Assembly: GCA_019359275.1 (NCBI GenBank)
Contig: JAHHHP010000028.1
Coordinates: 1-64,000 of the forward strand
From: Myxacorys chilensis ATA2-1-KO14
Lineage (GTDB): Bacteria > Cyanobacteriota > Cyanobacteriia > Leptolyngbyales > Leptolyngbyaceae
Direction: 5' to 3'
DNA: 64,000 bases
Below are positions 27,197 to 36,218 of this stretch, one piece after another. A model generated the notes under the pieces. That model was not told where the DNA came from and searched no databases. It saw only the letters and a program-made list of their open reading frames with translations. A program made the translations under genes and the position numbers. Position 1 is the first letter of the stretch; the number at the start of each line of letters is the position of its first letter.

Positions 27197-27853
27197 TTAA
27201 CTGAGGCGTTCAGGAAGCGCTTTCCCGTGTTGAAGTTGCCATTGCTGACGGTAGAGCACTTCTAATTCGTTGCCTGTCCGCCGAAAAATTTTTGCTTGAT
27301 TGAAAATTAGACCTTGAAAGATGCGGTAAAAGACAGCGGCGAAGATCGCAACAACCAAGCCCGTTGCTGTACTGATTAGCGCTTCTCCGATTCCGGTCGT
27401 GACGCCAGTTGTAGACGCGGTTCCAATGTCACCAATGCGAATTGACCCCAGCGAAATAATCAGACCAATCACGGTTCCCAGCAGTCCCAGTAAAGGCGCG
27501 AGCGCAATCACGGCCTCTAAAATTTTGTCGCCGCGACGCATGGATGCAATTTCCTCGTCGGCGGTTGATTCTAACGCTAGACGAAATAGTTCTGGATCAG
27601 GGTCTTGCAGCCGCATGGGTGAATAAAGGAACCGTCCGATCGGCTGATCATAAGACTGCCGCGCAATTTCTGTGGCGGCAATCCAGTCGCGCTTTGAGGT
27701 GTCCATGATGCGACTCGCGACTTCTTTTTCTTTATTGAGAACATTGAACCAGAACCACGATCGCTCGATTACGGCGGTGAGCGTCAAAATTGAAAGCAGC
27801 AGGAGCGGGATCATGGTCACGCCGCCTTTCTGAAATAGTTCTACGATATTCAT
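27197..27853 (-). CDS. MotA/TolQ/ExbB proton-channel protein (pair 2)
   Basis: 218 residues with three helices: [47 protein letters not shown] and [24 protein letters not shown]. Between the first two helices is the usual cytosolic domain. It is clearly related to, but different from, the pair at 16861-17878, so two motors exist in this window. ATG preceded by AGGAG on the minus strand. Confidence 0.92.
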   Translation of the reverse strand: MNIVELFQKGGVTMIPLLLLSILTLTAVIERSWFWFNVLNKEKEVASRIMDTSKRDWIAATEIARQSYDQPIGRFLYSPMRLQDPDPELFRLALESTADEEIASMRRGDKILEAVIALAPLLGLLGTVIGLIISLGSIRIGDIGTASTTGVTTGIGEALISTATGLVVAIFAAVFYRIFQGLIFNQAKIFRRTGNELEVLYRQQWQLQHGKALPERLS

Positions 27854-28005
27854 TCATCTCCTCCCATGCGTGCCTGACCTTAGAATGTTAATTTTGCAAC
27901 TTCAAATCAGAAGCATACCAAATTTGCAGATCCCCTAAGCTTTCTACGGAAAGGTCGAGGGAATCTCAGGATAAGGCATAACCAAAATGACGGTCAGGAA
28001 TAGTC

Positions 28006-28728
28006 TTAAGGCGAGAGCCGTGCTTTCTTCAGCCGATTGGTTTCGTACCACTCTGCAATTTCTGGAACCCAAGCTTTAAAGTGATCCCAACTGGACTCAC
28101 AAAGTTTTTGGGCTTCTAGTTGAGCGTCTGCCTTCCAACGCAGGTCTAAAAGGTGCATCAGCGATCGCACATTGGCTGACATCACCCAGTGCTGCCGCAC
28201 ATCAAACGGAATTAGGCCTCTCGCATGTTCTTCTGAAAAGCCTTGCTGAATGCGGGTTTGATACCGCTTGCACGCTTCGAGACACCACTCAACATCTTGC
28301 TGACGCTGTTCGAGCGTGTATTCGTATTTTTTGCCTTGGCGATCGCTATAAAATCCGAGAGGGCGCAGGTAGAAGACTTCCTCGACCTCGCGCTTACCTT
28401 CAACCACATCAATGACGCGCTGTCCCGTGTAACGAAAAGATTGGACATCAAATGAGATTCCTACCCGATGGGTCCGAATTTGCTGCATTGTGCTGTGGGG
28501 GAACCAGCCACAATTGAGCACAATCTGAGGATGCTCTAGCGGCCCGTAGTGCCCTCTATTGCCCGCAAGCAAGTGTTTGATAATCATCTCCCCTGCTTTG
28601 CGCTCATCGGGAAAGCGATCGCGATCGTCCCAGACAAAACCTTCTGCATAATCCTGGTGCATCGCCGCATAAATCGTTTGCTGGGGGTTGGGCGTTTGGG
28701 AGATAACTTCGACTTTAAAGCGATCCAT
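28006..28728 (-). CDS. thyX: FAD-dependent thymidylate synthase
   Basis: 240 residues with the ThyX signature R85-T-H87-R88..S92....S97.R99 (IRTHRVGISFDVQSFRY) and the FAD-site HLLAGNRGHYGPLEHPQ. It converts dUMP to dTMP with methylene-THF, FAD and NADPH. The replacement of His by Thr at the second motif position is a small deviation. ANVRSLMHLLDLRW closes the active site. Single gene. Confidence 0.96.
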   Translation of the reverse strand: MDRFKVEVISQTPNPQQTIYAAMHQDYAEGFVWDDRDRFPDERKAGEMIIKHLLAGNRGHYGPLEHPQIVLNCGWFPHSTMQQIRTHRVGISFDVQSFRYTGQRVIDVVEGKREVEEVFYLRPLGFYSDRQGKKYEYTLEQRQQDVEWCLEACKRYQTRIQQGFSEEHARGLIPFDVRQHWVMSANVRSLMHLLDLRWKADAQLEAQKLCESSWDHFKAWVPEIAEWYETNRLKKARLSP

Positions 28729-28897
28729 AGGTTGAGTTGAAGAAGCTGTGAGGTTTCTATGTAGAGGCGGTTTGAAACAGATAGAGTACCTCGAATTGAT
28801 CGGAAACGGTAGGGCTAGTCCTTTAAGTTTTTGTCACGATCGCCAGCAAGATCGATTAAGCTAACTGACAGCACCCTGTCGTTTTTCAAGTCTCATT

Positions 28898-29782
28898 GTG
28901 GCAAGACGATTTTCTCTGATTTCCGCCTGCTTAGCGTTGGGATTGTTCGCTGTGATGCAACCTGCATCCGCACAGCTTATCCCTCATACTCCTCAAGTTG
29001 ATCTGACTAAATTAGAGCAACAAGGACTGGGACTGCTTCAAGAGGCAACGCAGCTTGCTCAATTTCAGCAGTTTCCGCTGGCAGTGTCGCGGGCACGACT
29101 TGCCACTCAGCTTGCGCCAAAAGCTCCCGAATCTTGGGCGATTTTGGGCAGTTTGTATTTGCAAACTAATGAGTTAGATAAGGGAATTTCCTCCCTCAAG
29201 CGCGCCCAGAGCCTTGATCCGAGAAATGCTGCCATTCCATTTGCACTTGGCAGTGCCTATTTTCAGAAGACGGACTACAACCAATCAATCAGCTACATTC
29301 AAACGGGTCTCAAGCTGAAACCAAATACGCCAGGAGCGCTATTTGACTTGGGCAATGCCTACATGATGCTGAAAAAGCCGAAAGAGGCGATCGAGAGTTA
29401 CCAAAAAGCGGTTTCTCAAGATAAGGCATTTTGGCCCGCTATCAACAATATTGGGTTGTTGAGATATGAAGCGGGAGATCCAAACGAAGCGATTAAACTG
29501 TGGAAGCAGGCGGTTTTACTAGATGCGAAAGCTGTTGAACCCAAACTGGCAGTGGCGATCGCACTCTATTCAAAAGGCGATCGCGCTCAAGGATTGGCGC
29601 TAGGTGAATCTGCAATTAAAATGGACAGCCGCTACAGCGATCTTAAGTTTTTGAAAGATAATCTTTGGGGCACTCGCCTGTTAGCCGATGCCCAGAAGTT
29701 CTTCGCGCTTCCCAAAATTCAAGCCACGATTGCCCAAGCTCAATCTGAGAGAACTACACCTCCTGATAGCCTTGGTCAGTAA
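28898..29782 (+). CDS. Exported TPR-repeat protein
   Basis: 294 residues starting GTG, with a signal peptide (LISACLALGLFAVMQPASAQ, about residues 7-26). At least five TPR units follow from about residue 65 (APESWAILGSLYLQTNELDKGISSL, NAAIPFALGSAYFQKTDYNQSISYI, TPGALFDLGNAYMMLKKPKEAIESY, and so on). Probably a periplasmic or thylakoid-lumen protein-interaction scaffold. Partner unknown. Confidence 0.88.
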   Translation: MARRFSLISACLALGLFAVMQPASAQLIPHTPQVDLTKLEQQGLGLLQEATQLAQFQQFPLAVSRARLATQLAPKAPESWAILGSLYLQTNELDKGISSLKRAQSLDPRNAAIPFALGSAYFQKTDYNQSISYIQTGLKLKPNTPGALFDLGNAYMMLKKPKEAIESYQKAVSQDKAFWPAINNIGLLRYEAGDPNEAIKLWKQAVLLDAKAVEPKLAVAIALYSKGDRAQGLALGESAIKMDSRYSDLKFLKDNLWGTRLLADAQKFFALPKIQATIAQAQSERTTPPDSLGQ

Positions 29783-29918
29783 CATGCGCTAAATCCGGTG
29801 AGCATCGAGGATCTTCTGAAGTTAATCTGAATGGTTTGCGCGTCTTGACATCGCTTGGGTGTCCGGGATCGCGGCGACCAAAGGTGAAGTGTGAGAGTGG
29901 TTAGTTTTGGGTGGCATC

Positions 29919-30554
29919 ATGCGATCGCGAAGCGAGTTTTCTCCAGAATCAAAGTCTGTCTCTAGACAGCGTTCTACCAAACAGGGACGGTCTCGCCGGT
30001 TCCCCTGGCTTTGGGTAGCGCTGCCCCTCGTCATCTGGTTTGGGGTTCGTGCGGTTCAGATTCACTTTGAGCAGCCAGATGCCATTCTTGTGTTAGGTGG
30101 GTCTAAAGATCGAGAACAGTTCACCGCCAAATTTGCTCGACAACATCCTGATTTACCAATCTGGATTTCATCAGGAACACCCAGAGAATATACAGAATGG
30201 GTATTTTCTGAAGCCGGAGTAGATTTAGATCGGTTGAATCTCGATTATCAAGCGGTTGATACGGTTACCAATTTCACCACAATAGTCGATCAGCTTCAGC
30301 AACGAGGCGTTCACAGCGTTTATCTTGTTACGTCGGATTACCACATGCAGCGCGCCCGCGTCATTGGCGAAATTGTGTTGGGAAGTCGAGGAATTCACCT
30401 TAAGACGATTTCTGTCCCGTCTGCTACGGAGTCCGACTCGTCTGCTACGAAGCCCGAACCCTTTGTAAAAGTGCTTCGAGATGGCGGACGGGCAATTCTT
30501 TGGGTCACTACAGGACACACGGGATCGACGTTAGCCCATTGGAAGGACGAATAA
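29919..30554 (+). CDS. YdcF family (DUF218) protein
   Basis: About 211 residues. An N-terminal basic stretch is followed by one membrane helix (FPWLWVALPLVIWFGVRAV) and then the DUF218 domain: PDAILVLGGSKDRE, IWISSGTPREY, VTNFTTIVDQLQQRGVHSVYLVTSDYHMQRARVI. DUF218 proteins act on the envelope; some are linked to peptidoglycan or glycan metabolism. ATG at 29919 is preferred over an in-frame TTG at 29907. Confidence 0.88.
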   Translation: MRSRSEFSPESKSVSRQRSTKQGRSRRFPWLWVALPLVIWFGVRAVQIHFEQPDAILVLGGSKDREQFTAKFARQHPDLPIWISSGTPREYTEWVFSEAGVDLDRLNLDYQAVDTVTNFTTIVDQLQQRGVHSVYLVTSDYHMQRARVIGEIVLGSRGIHLKTISVPSATESDSSATKPEPFVKVLRDGGRAILWVTTGHTGSTLAHWKDE

Positions 30555-30632
30555 TTGGAGACAGTCGTTGTAGATTTTTTGGCACGAGAATCGAGACACT
30601 GCCGTATCCTACGACTTCACTACGAGAAAATT

Positions 30633-30929
30633 TCAGGACTGCGTTTTCTCTTGCACCAGAACATAAGGCTGAACAATCAGCGCGTTAAAGCGTTTTTCCT
30701 GGTTCTGGTTCCAAACGGCTTTCTGCTCGTCTGATGGCTTATAGATCAAGCACTGACCAATCCAATGTTGAACTGAGGTCACATTATCGTTCGCGATCGC
30801 GACTCCGACCTCAACTAAGTCCAATCCTTCTGCTACAACAATGACCGCGCCTCGTTCTTCATGCGGCATTAACCAATCCCACTCGGCTTCATCCACCGTT
30901 TCTTTTAGTTCGTCTCTTAAATCCGACAT
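30633..30929 (-). CDS. DUF2288 family protein
   Basis: 98 residues matching DUF2288: MSDLRDELKETVDEAEWDWL, GAVIVVAEGLDLVEVGVAIAND, VQHWIGQCLIYKPS and RFNALIVQPYVLVQE. A small soluble protein of unknown function, frequent in cyanobacteria. It overlaps no other gene and is divergent from the DUF4168 gene. Confidence 0.9.
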   Translation of the reverse strand: MSDLRDELKETVDEAEWDWLMPHEERGAVIVVAEGLDLVEVGVAIANDNVTSVQHWIGQCLIYKPSDEQKAVWNQNQEKRFNALIVQPYVLVQEKTQS

Positions 30930-30973
30930 TCACTGTATTCTCAAGGCTAGAGTTTCAATAGAAGGACGTCTAG

Positions 30974-31426
30974 ATGCAATTAGCCTTGCACATAACCTTG
31001 AAGGAAACGCTGCAAACTCTACTCGTCATCGCGATCGCCCTGTGCTGCACACTAGCTAACCCTAGCGCAACGTTGGCTGCATCTGCTACCGAAAATAGTT
31101 CTATCGTGACCTCCCAAACGGCTCCTAGTGCTCCTAGTGTGGGGATTGATGCGAGTACCATTTCTTCAGAAAAACTCAGTCAGTTTGTTTACGCCTGTCT
31201 TCAGGTTGTGAGCCTAATTGAGCGTCGAGAAGGAGAACTGCAAGCGGCAGAGACTGACTCTGAATCTCTCCGCCTTCAGCGCGACATTGAGACAGGCGCG
31301 ATCGCCATCATTGAACAAGCAGGATTAACTCGGCAAGAATATCTCCAGCTTTTGAGCTTGGCAAACGTTGATCCCGAGTTTGGCGAGCGAGTCGCAACTC
31401 TTTTACAAGAAGCTTCAAACTCCTAG
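30974..31426 (+). CDS. DUF4168-like exported protein
   Basis: 150 residues with a signal peptide (LLVIAIALCCTLANPSATLAA, about 16-36) and a helical C-terminal domain (SEKLSQFVYACLQVVSLIERREGELQ to RVATLLQEA). DUF4168-type proteins are periplasmic or thylakoid-lumen proteins of unknown role. Its start is 44 bp from the divergent DUF2288 gene. Confidence 0.75.
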   Translation: MQLALHITLKETLQTLLVIAIALCCTLANPSATLAASATENSSIVTSQTAPSAPSVGIDASTISSEKLSQFVYACLQVVSLIERREGELQAAETDSESLRLQRDIETGAIAIIEQAGLTRQEYLQLLSLANVDPEFGERVATLLQEASNS

Positions 31427-31796
31427 AGAGCTTAAGGCTTTCTGTGAAAGTAGGGGGAACGAGAGGGTAGTGGTGTAAGCCTGTGGTTGAACGATCGCCT
31501 TGCCCATGTGAAAGATGTGATTAATGTGTTTCTACAGCACAGCATCAATGCTAATCAGCAGGTCTACACCGTTCTCGATCTAAGCTTGCATAGACTACTA
31601 GCCTCTCAAATGGCCTCTCAAAAAAGTTGTTTGATCGCAAAGCAGATCGATTAGAGTAGGGCTGACAACGCCTGAGCGCTCCCAATCTTTAAAGTTCACG
31701 ACTCATTCTTTAACTTTAGGTTGAGATTAATTGTCAGGCTTGGCAGAATGGCTAAGTCTGACCCCACTTGCCCCCTTTGCCCCGTGTGAGAACAGG
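31427..31796. other. Spacer upstream of ftsQ (370 bp)
   Basis: No gene is supported. A TTG-initiated extension of ftsQ begins at 31731 but is not needed. The spacer must hold the ftsQ-ftsZ promoter. Confidence 0.45.
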
Positions 31797-32624
31797 ATGA
31801 CTAGCATCGCCCCCGTATCGTCCACTGACTTAAACCAACGTCGCCGCACCCTGCGTCGCCAACGGCGAGTTCGATTTTTTCAGAGCGGATGGCGGAGGAT
31901 CGCCGTTTTAGGACTTGCGGCTGGCTCCGTTTGGGCAGCAACTTTACCGGCTTGGGTGATTCGTGAACCGGAGCAGGTTGAGATCGAAGGCAACCGATTG
32001 ATCTCACCTCAAGCCCTCCGATCACGCTTGCCTCTCACATATCCACAGTCGCTCTTTAAGATTCAGCCGCAAGCGATCGCAGAAGCGCTCAAGTCAGAAG
32101 CTCCGATCGCTCAAGCTACCGTCGATCGGCAACTCTTTCCACCGAGTTTGACCGTCAGAATTCAGGAGCGGGTTCCGGTTGCTGTCTCAACGTCGAGCGG
32201 TGCTCAATCTGCTTCTGCTCAACCTACGCTTTTAGATGAAAGTGGTTTATTGATTCCCCTCAAAAGCTATACGGCGTTCAATCAAAGCTTTAAACTGCCA
32301 ACATTAAAAGTTACAGGTAAGCCAGAATCCTATCGCCCTTATTGGTCAGCGTTTTACCAAACTGTTCTTCAAAGCCAAGTTAAGGTTCTTGAAGTGAGTT
32401 GGGATGATCCCTCAAACTTAATTTTGAAAACAGAATTTGGGATCGTTCATTTCGGCGCTTACAGCGATAATTTTCCCAATCAACTCCGACGGCTCGATCA
32501 AATGCGCCGTCTGAACAGCCGCATTAACCCCAGTCAAATTTCGTATATTGATTTGAGCGACCCCGAATCACCCAAGGTTCAGATGAATGCGTCCAAAACT
32601 CCTGTAAAATTAGGTACTCCATAA
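31797..32624 (+). CDS. ftsQ: FtsQ-type cell division protein
   Basis: About 275 residues: a basic N-terminus (RRRTLRRQRRVRFFQSGWRR), one membrane helix (IAVLGLAAGSVWAATLPAWVI), a POTRA domain (EPEQVEIEGNRLISPQALRSRLPL, PIAQATVDRQLFPPSLTVRIQERVPVAV) and the FtsQ beta domain ending LRRLDQMRRLNSRINPSQISYIDLSDPESP. It links the early and late divisome. ATG at 31797 with AGG upstream is preferred to TTG at 31731. ftsZ follows by 104 bp. Confidence 0.9.
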   Translation: MTSIAPVSSTDLNQRRRTLRRQRRVRFFQSGWRRIAVLGLAAGSVWAATLPAWVIREPEQVEIEGNRLISPQALRSRLPLTYPQSLFKIQPQAIAEALKSEAPIAQATVDRQLFPPSLTVRIQERVPVAVSTSSGAQSASAQPTLLDESGLLIPLKSYTAFNQSFKLPTLKVTGKPESYRPYWSAFYQTVLQSQVKVLEVSWDDPSNLILKTEFGIVHFGAYSDNFPNQLRRLDQMRRLNSRINPSQISYIDLSDPESPKVQMNASKTPVKLGTP

Positions 32625-32728
32625 CGCATAAGGTGTGGGACAATTTCCCAATTAGCTAATTTCTTCGACTACGCCTAAAGCTGTCCGAACCCAAATTACT
32701 GTCTGTCCTCCCATCGCTTGAGATTCCA

Positions 32729-34030
32729 ATGACGCTTAACAATGAGTCAAATACCGTTCCAATGACACTCCATGAGAGACAAGAGCAAGGCTACGAAAGC
32801 TCTCATGCGGAGGGGTCATCGAATAATTTCTCAACGTCAGCAGAACCTTCTAACCCCTTTAATTCTGGTTTATATATGGGGCAATCTGCTGGACTCAAAG
32901 CTGTACCTGGCGAAGATGTAAGGAGCGGTGATATTGTGCCTGGGAGCATGGCGAAAATCAAGGTTATCGGTGTGGGTGGCGGCGGTGGAAACGCGGTCAA
33001 TCGCATGATTGCAAGTGATGTGTCGGGCGTTGAGTTTTGGTCGATTAACACCGATGCTCAAGCGCTGGCTCAATCTTCTGCGCCCAAACGGTTACAGGTG
33101 GGTCAGAAGTTGACGCGAGGACTGGGGGCTGGCAGCAATCCCGCGATCGGGCAAAAAGCCGCCGAAGAATCTCGCGATGAAATTGCTTCAGCGCTGGAAC
33201 ATTCAGATTTGGTATTTATTACGGCTGGCATGGGAGGCGGTACAGGCACCGGCGCGGCTCCGATCGTGGCAGAAGTGGCAAAAGAGTTAGGCGCATTAAC
33301 AGTCGGGGTGGTGACTCGTCCGTTTACGTTTGAAGGACGTCGCCGCACGGGTCAGGCGGAAGAAGGAATTGCGGCGCTGCAAAGTCGCGTCGATACGCTG
33401 ATTATTATTCCGAATGACAAATTATTGTCGGTGATTTCGGAGCAGACTCCGGTACAAGAAGCGTTTCGCACGGCAGATGATGTCTTGCGTCAGGGCATTC
33501 AGGGCATTTCTGACATCATCACGATTCCAGGATTAGTCAACGTTGACTTTGCCGATGTGCGGGCCATTATGGCGGACGCGGGATCGGCGTTGATGGGAAT
33601 TGGTATCGGTTCTGGCAAGTCGAGAGCGAGAGAAGCAGCGATCGCGGCAATTTCTTCTCCTTTACTTGAAGCTTCAATCAATGGAGCGCGAGGTGTGGTG
33701 TTCAACATTACGGGCGGGCAGGATTTGACGCTGCACGAGGTTAATGCTGCCGCCGAAATTATTTATGAGGCGGTTGATCCCAACGCCAATATCATTTTTG
33801 GTGCGGTGATTGACGATCGGTTGCAGGGCGAGATTCGGATTACGGTAATTGCAACTGGATTTTCCCCAGATGTCCAGCCGACGGTCATGGGCAAAACGGA
33901 AGCTCCAAAACGAATTTCGGTTAACCCTGCGCCAACACCTACAGCCGACCCTGAGCAAAAGCAGCAGCAACAGAAACCAGGTGGACTAGATATTCCCGAA
34001 TTTCTGCAAAGACGCAGACCGCAGAAGTAG
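32729..34030 (+). CDS. ftsZ: Cell division GTPase FtsZ
   Basis: 433 residues. A variable N-terminus of about 70 residues, common in cyanobacteria, precedes the core: [16 protein letters not shown], the tubulin signature [21 protein letters not shown], and a C-terminal linker ending in the conserved peptide ([13 protein letters not shown]) that binds membrane tethers. It polymerises into the Z ring. Several alternative starts (the second Met about 11 codons in) are possible. Followed by a terminator at 34060. Confidence 0.98.
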   Translation: MTLNNESNTVPMTLHERQEQGYESSHAEGSSNNFSTSAEPSNPFNSGLYMGQSAGLKAVPGEDVRSGDIVPGSMAKIKVIGVGGGGGNAVNRMIASDVSGVEFWSINTDAQALAQSSAPKRLQVGQKLTRGLGAGSNPAIGQKAAEESRDEIASALEHSDLVFITAGMGGGTGTGAAPIVAEVAKELGALTVGVVTRPFTFEGRRRTGQAEEGIAALQSRVDTLIIIPNDKLLSVISEQTPVQEAFRTADDVLRQGIQGISDIITIPGLVNVDFADVRAIMADAGSALMGIGIGSGKSRAREAAIAAISSPLLEASINGARGVVFNITGGQDLTLHEVNAAAEIIYEAVDPNANIIFGAVIDDRLQGEIRITVIATGFSPDVQPTVMGKTEAPKRISVNPAPTPTADPEQKQQQQKPGGLDIPEFLQRRRPQK

Positions 34031-34057
34031 TTGACAGGACAATAGTTGGTCATAAAA

Positions 34058-34108
34058 TAAAAAAATGGATGCAAGCTTGAATCGTTGTCTTGGTTGCATC
34101 TATTTTTT
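34058..34108. terminator. Bidirectional terminator after ftsZ and moeA
   Basis: GATGCAA (34068-34074) pairs with TTGCATC (34094-34100), with an A-run on the left and a T-run to 34108, suited to both convergent genes. Confidence 0.8.
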
Positions 34109-34128
34109 CTTTCTGCCGAAATTTAGGC

Positions 34129-35391
34129 TTACTTCCCGTGAGTTAGCAGCACTTGAATTGTGTCTCCTGCCTTAACGTGAGTCTGCGCAATCGCAACGAC
34201 TCCTAAAGCATTTGTGCCTGCCAAATTAATTAAATTACCAGAACTGCTGCTGCCGCCTGCTGGAGTGAATCGGTAAGAGCCATCGAAGATTTCAATGTTG
34301 CCCCACAAATACGATTCGCGTCTTCCATCCGATCGCAGATCTTGCGTCGTTACCGCTCTAATAAATCTCGGTTTCCAGCCATGCGCTAATCCTGACCGTT
34401 TAAGAATGGCAGGCTGCACAAATCGCCAGAATGTTACCAGCGCAGAAACCGGATTGCCCGGAAGACCAAAGTATAGAGTGTTGGGAAACGTCGCAAAGGT
34501 GAGCGGCTTTCCGGGTTTGATGGCGACAGAGCGAATGTGAATTTCGGCTCCTAGTTCTGCCAAAATGCGATCGACATAATCGTAATCGCCGACTGAAACG
34601 CCACCAGAGGAAAGAATGATGTCAGCAGATTGAATGGCCGTTGCGCTTGACTCAGGCGCTAAGCTCTGAATGATTGCGTCCTTCAAACGATCTGGATCGT
34701 CTTGCACAATGCCCATTGTGATCGGTTCGGCTCCGATTTCAGCTACAAGGGCCGCTAAAGCGTATTGATTAGAATCTACAATCTGTCCTGGCTGCAACGA
34801 TTGCTCAGGAGAAACTAATTCATCTCCAGTCGATAGAATGGCCACTCGAACCCGCCGAAACACAGGAATTTGCACACATTGCGCGGCAGCTAAAACCGCA
34901 ATTTCTGGGGCTTTGAGAACGATGCCAGTCGATAAAAGGGGTTCACCTGCCTGATGAAATGCTCCTTGATGCCGAACAAAGGCTTGCGGTTCAGACGGCG
35001 GCTCTAAAACTAACACTGTTTTCGCTTGCCGTTGAGTATGCTCTTGAATGACGATCGTATCTGCTCCAGTCGGCATCACAGATCCCGTTAGAATTCGGGC
35101 AGCTTGACCAGGTTGAACACTTTTTTGAGGTTGATAGCCTGCTGGAATCTCTTCAATAACTTCTAGAACGGCAGGTTGATCAGCACTACACGTTTTCACA
35201 TCCTCAAATCGAACTGCGTAGCCGTCCATCGCGGAGTTGTCCCAGTGGGGGAAATCGAGGCGGCTCGTGACTGGAGATGCGAGAATGCGATCGTGGCACG
35301 CTTCCAACTCAACGAGTTCCACATCTTGCTGAACGTCTAATGCTTGAACGGCTTCGAGAATTAACGCTTCAGCTTCTTGAGCAGGCAGCAT
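34129..35391 (-). CDS. moeA: Molybdopterin molybdotransferase
   Basis: 420 residues with MoeA motifs: LDFPHWDNSAMDGYAVR, AARILTGSVMPTGADTIVIQE, the MPT-binding domain IILSSGGVSVGDYDYV, and PGKPLTFATFPNTLYFGLPGNPVSALV. It inserts molybdate into adenylylated molybdopterin. Other moa/moe genes are not in the window. ATG start; the gene is convergent with ftsZ. Confidence 0.96.
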   Translation of the reverse strand: MLPAQEAEALILEAVQALDVQQDVELVELEACHDRILASPVTSRLDFPHWDNSAMDGYAVRFEDVKTCSADQPAVLEVIEEIPAGYQPQKSVQPGQAARILTGSVMPTGADTIVIQEHTQRQAKTVLVLEPPSEPQAFVRHQGAFHQAGEPLLSTGIVLKAPEIAVLAAAQCVQIPVFRRVRVAILSTGDELVSPEQSLQPGQIVDSNQYALAALVAEIGAEPITMGIVQDDPDRLKDAIIQSLAPESSATAIQSADIILSSGGVSVGDYDYVDRILAELGAEIHIRSVAIKPGKPLTFATFPNTLYFGLPGNPVSALVTFWRFVQPAILKRSGLAHGWKPRFIRAVTTQDLRSDGRRESYLWGNIEIFDGSYRFTPAGGSSSSGNLINLAGTNALGVVAIAQTHVKAGDTIQVLLTHGK

Positions 35392-35538
35392 ATGCTAGAC
35401 ATTTACTACAACAGGTATTCTTTAGTATCCCACCTTAGCCCCAAGCCGTCTGTCGCGCTCTAGATACAATGCTTCTAACTTTTTCCTCTGCTGTGAACAG
35501 AAGATTGAGGATGAAGGGCAACGTCTTTTCATTTAGCT

Positions 35539-35742
35539 GTAGAAACAGTTATTGAGATTGCAGAAGTAGCAATTGGAATCGTGGAAGTAGCAACTGAGTC
35601 TGTGGAAGCAGCAAATGGGATCGCACAAGTAGCAACTGAGTTCGCCCAAACAGTAGTTGAGTTTACAGAAATAGTAATTGAGTTTATGGAAGTCGCTTTT
35701 GCGATCGCAAATTCAGCATTTGTAGTTGCAGAAATAGCACCG
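35539..35742 (+). repeat. About nine degenerate 21-bp repeats encoding a 7-residue pattern
   Basis: In one frame (open from 35515 to TAG 35764-35766) the units read with consensus (V/A)-E-V-A-x-E-(F/S/I): GTA GAA ACA..., GCA GAA GTA GCA..., GTG GAA GTA GCA..., GTG GAA GCA GCA..., GCA CAA GTA GCA..., and on to GCA GAA ATA GCA. The period is 21 bp, one heptad, so the peptide would be an amphipathic alpha helix rich in A, V and E. The only starts are GTG 35581 or a late ATG 35701, with no clear ribosome-binding site; an ATG at 35511 is in another frame. It may be a small coding repeat, a remnant or a minisatellite. Confidence 0.75.
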
Positions 35743-35825
35743 AAAAACCTTGAAAAGATTCAGTAGATTTGCGTGAAGTATGAAATGATCGAGTCATCCT
35801 TCACGCCTCCAGCTTTATTTGTTTT

Positions 35826-36218
35826 ATGGAAACTCCCTGTCACTTTATTGTTGAGGGAAACTCAGCGATCGTTTATGCCAGTCGCGATGGCTCCCCTGGA
35901 AAAGTATTGCCCACTCTAGAACGATTTCTAGATAAGTTTTGGCAAGAACGCGATGTTTCAGGCGAATCTCACGACACGCCAGAATGTTTAATCGCTCAAA
36001 TCGTGGTGAGATTTGGCTTCGAGATCTGCGAAGATGACTACTCCAACCTCAAAGTTGGTCTGAAGTATGATCCTACGGCTCGCTATCTTTACTTTGTCGC
36101 CGACGATCGCACGGTTAGTGTTTGGGTCACAGATGAAGCGTATAAGCAGAATCCAGAATTAGGGATCAACGCCTGTCAGCCGTGGGTTCAATCGGCAACC
36201 GTGGGCGGAGATCATTAA
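35826..36218 (+). CDS. Conserved hypothetical protein (130 aa)
   Basis: Soluble protein with an alpha/beta look: HFIVEGNSAIVYASRDGSPGKVLPTLERFL, then ECLIAQIVVRFGFEICEDDYSNLKVG and TARYLYFVADDRTVSVWV. No signal peptide, membrane segment or recognised motif. Related short proteins occur in cyanobacteria. Its stop overlaps the stop of the convergent DUF2252 gene by four bases. Confidence 0.7.
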   Translation: METPCHFIVEGNSAIVYASRDGSPGKVLPTLERFLDKFWQERDVSGESHDTPECLIAQIVVRFGFEICEDDYSNLKVGLKYDPTARYLYFVADDRTVSVWVTDEAYKQNPELGINACQPWVQSATVGGDH

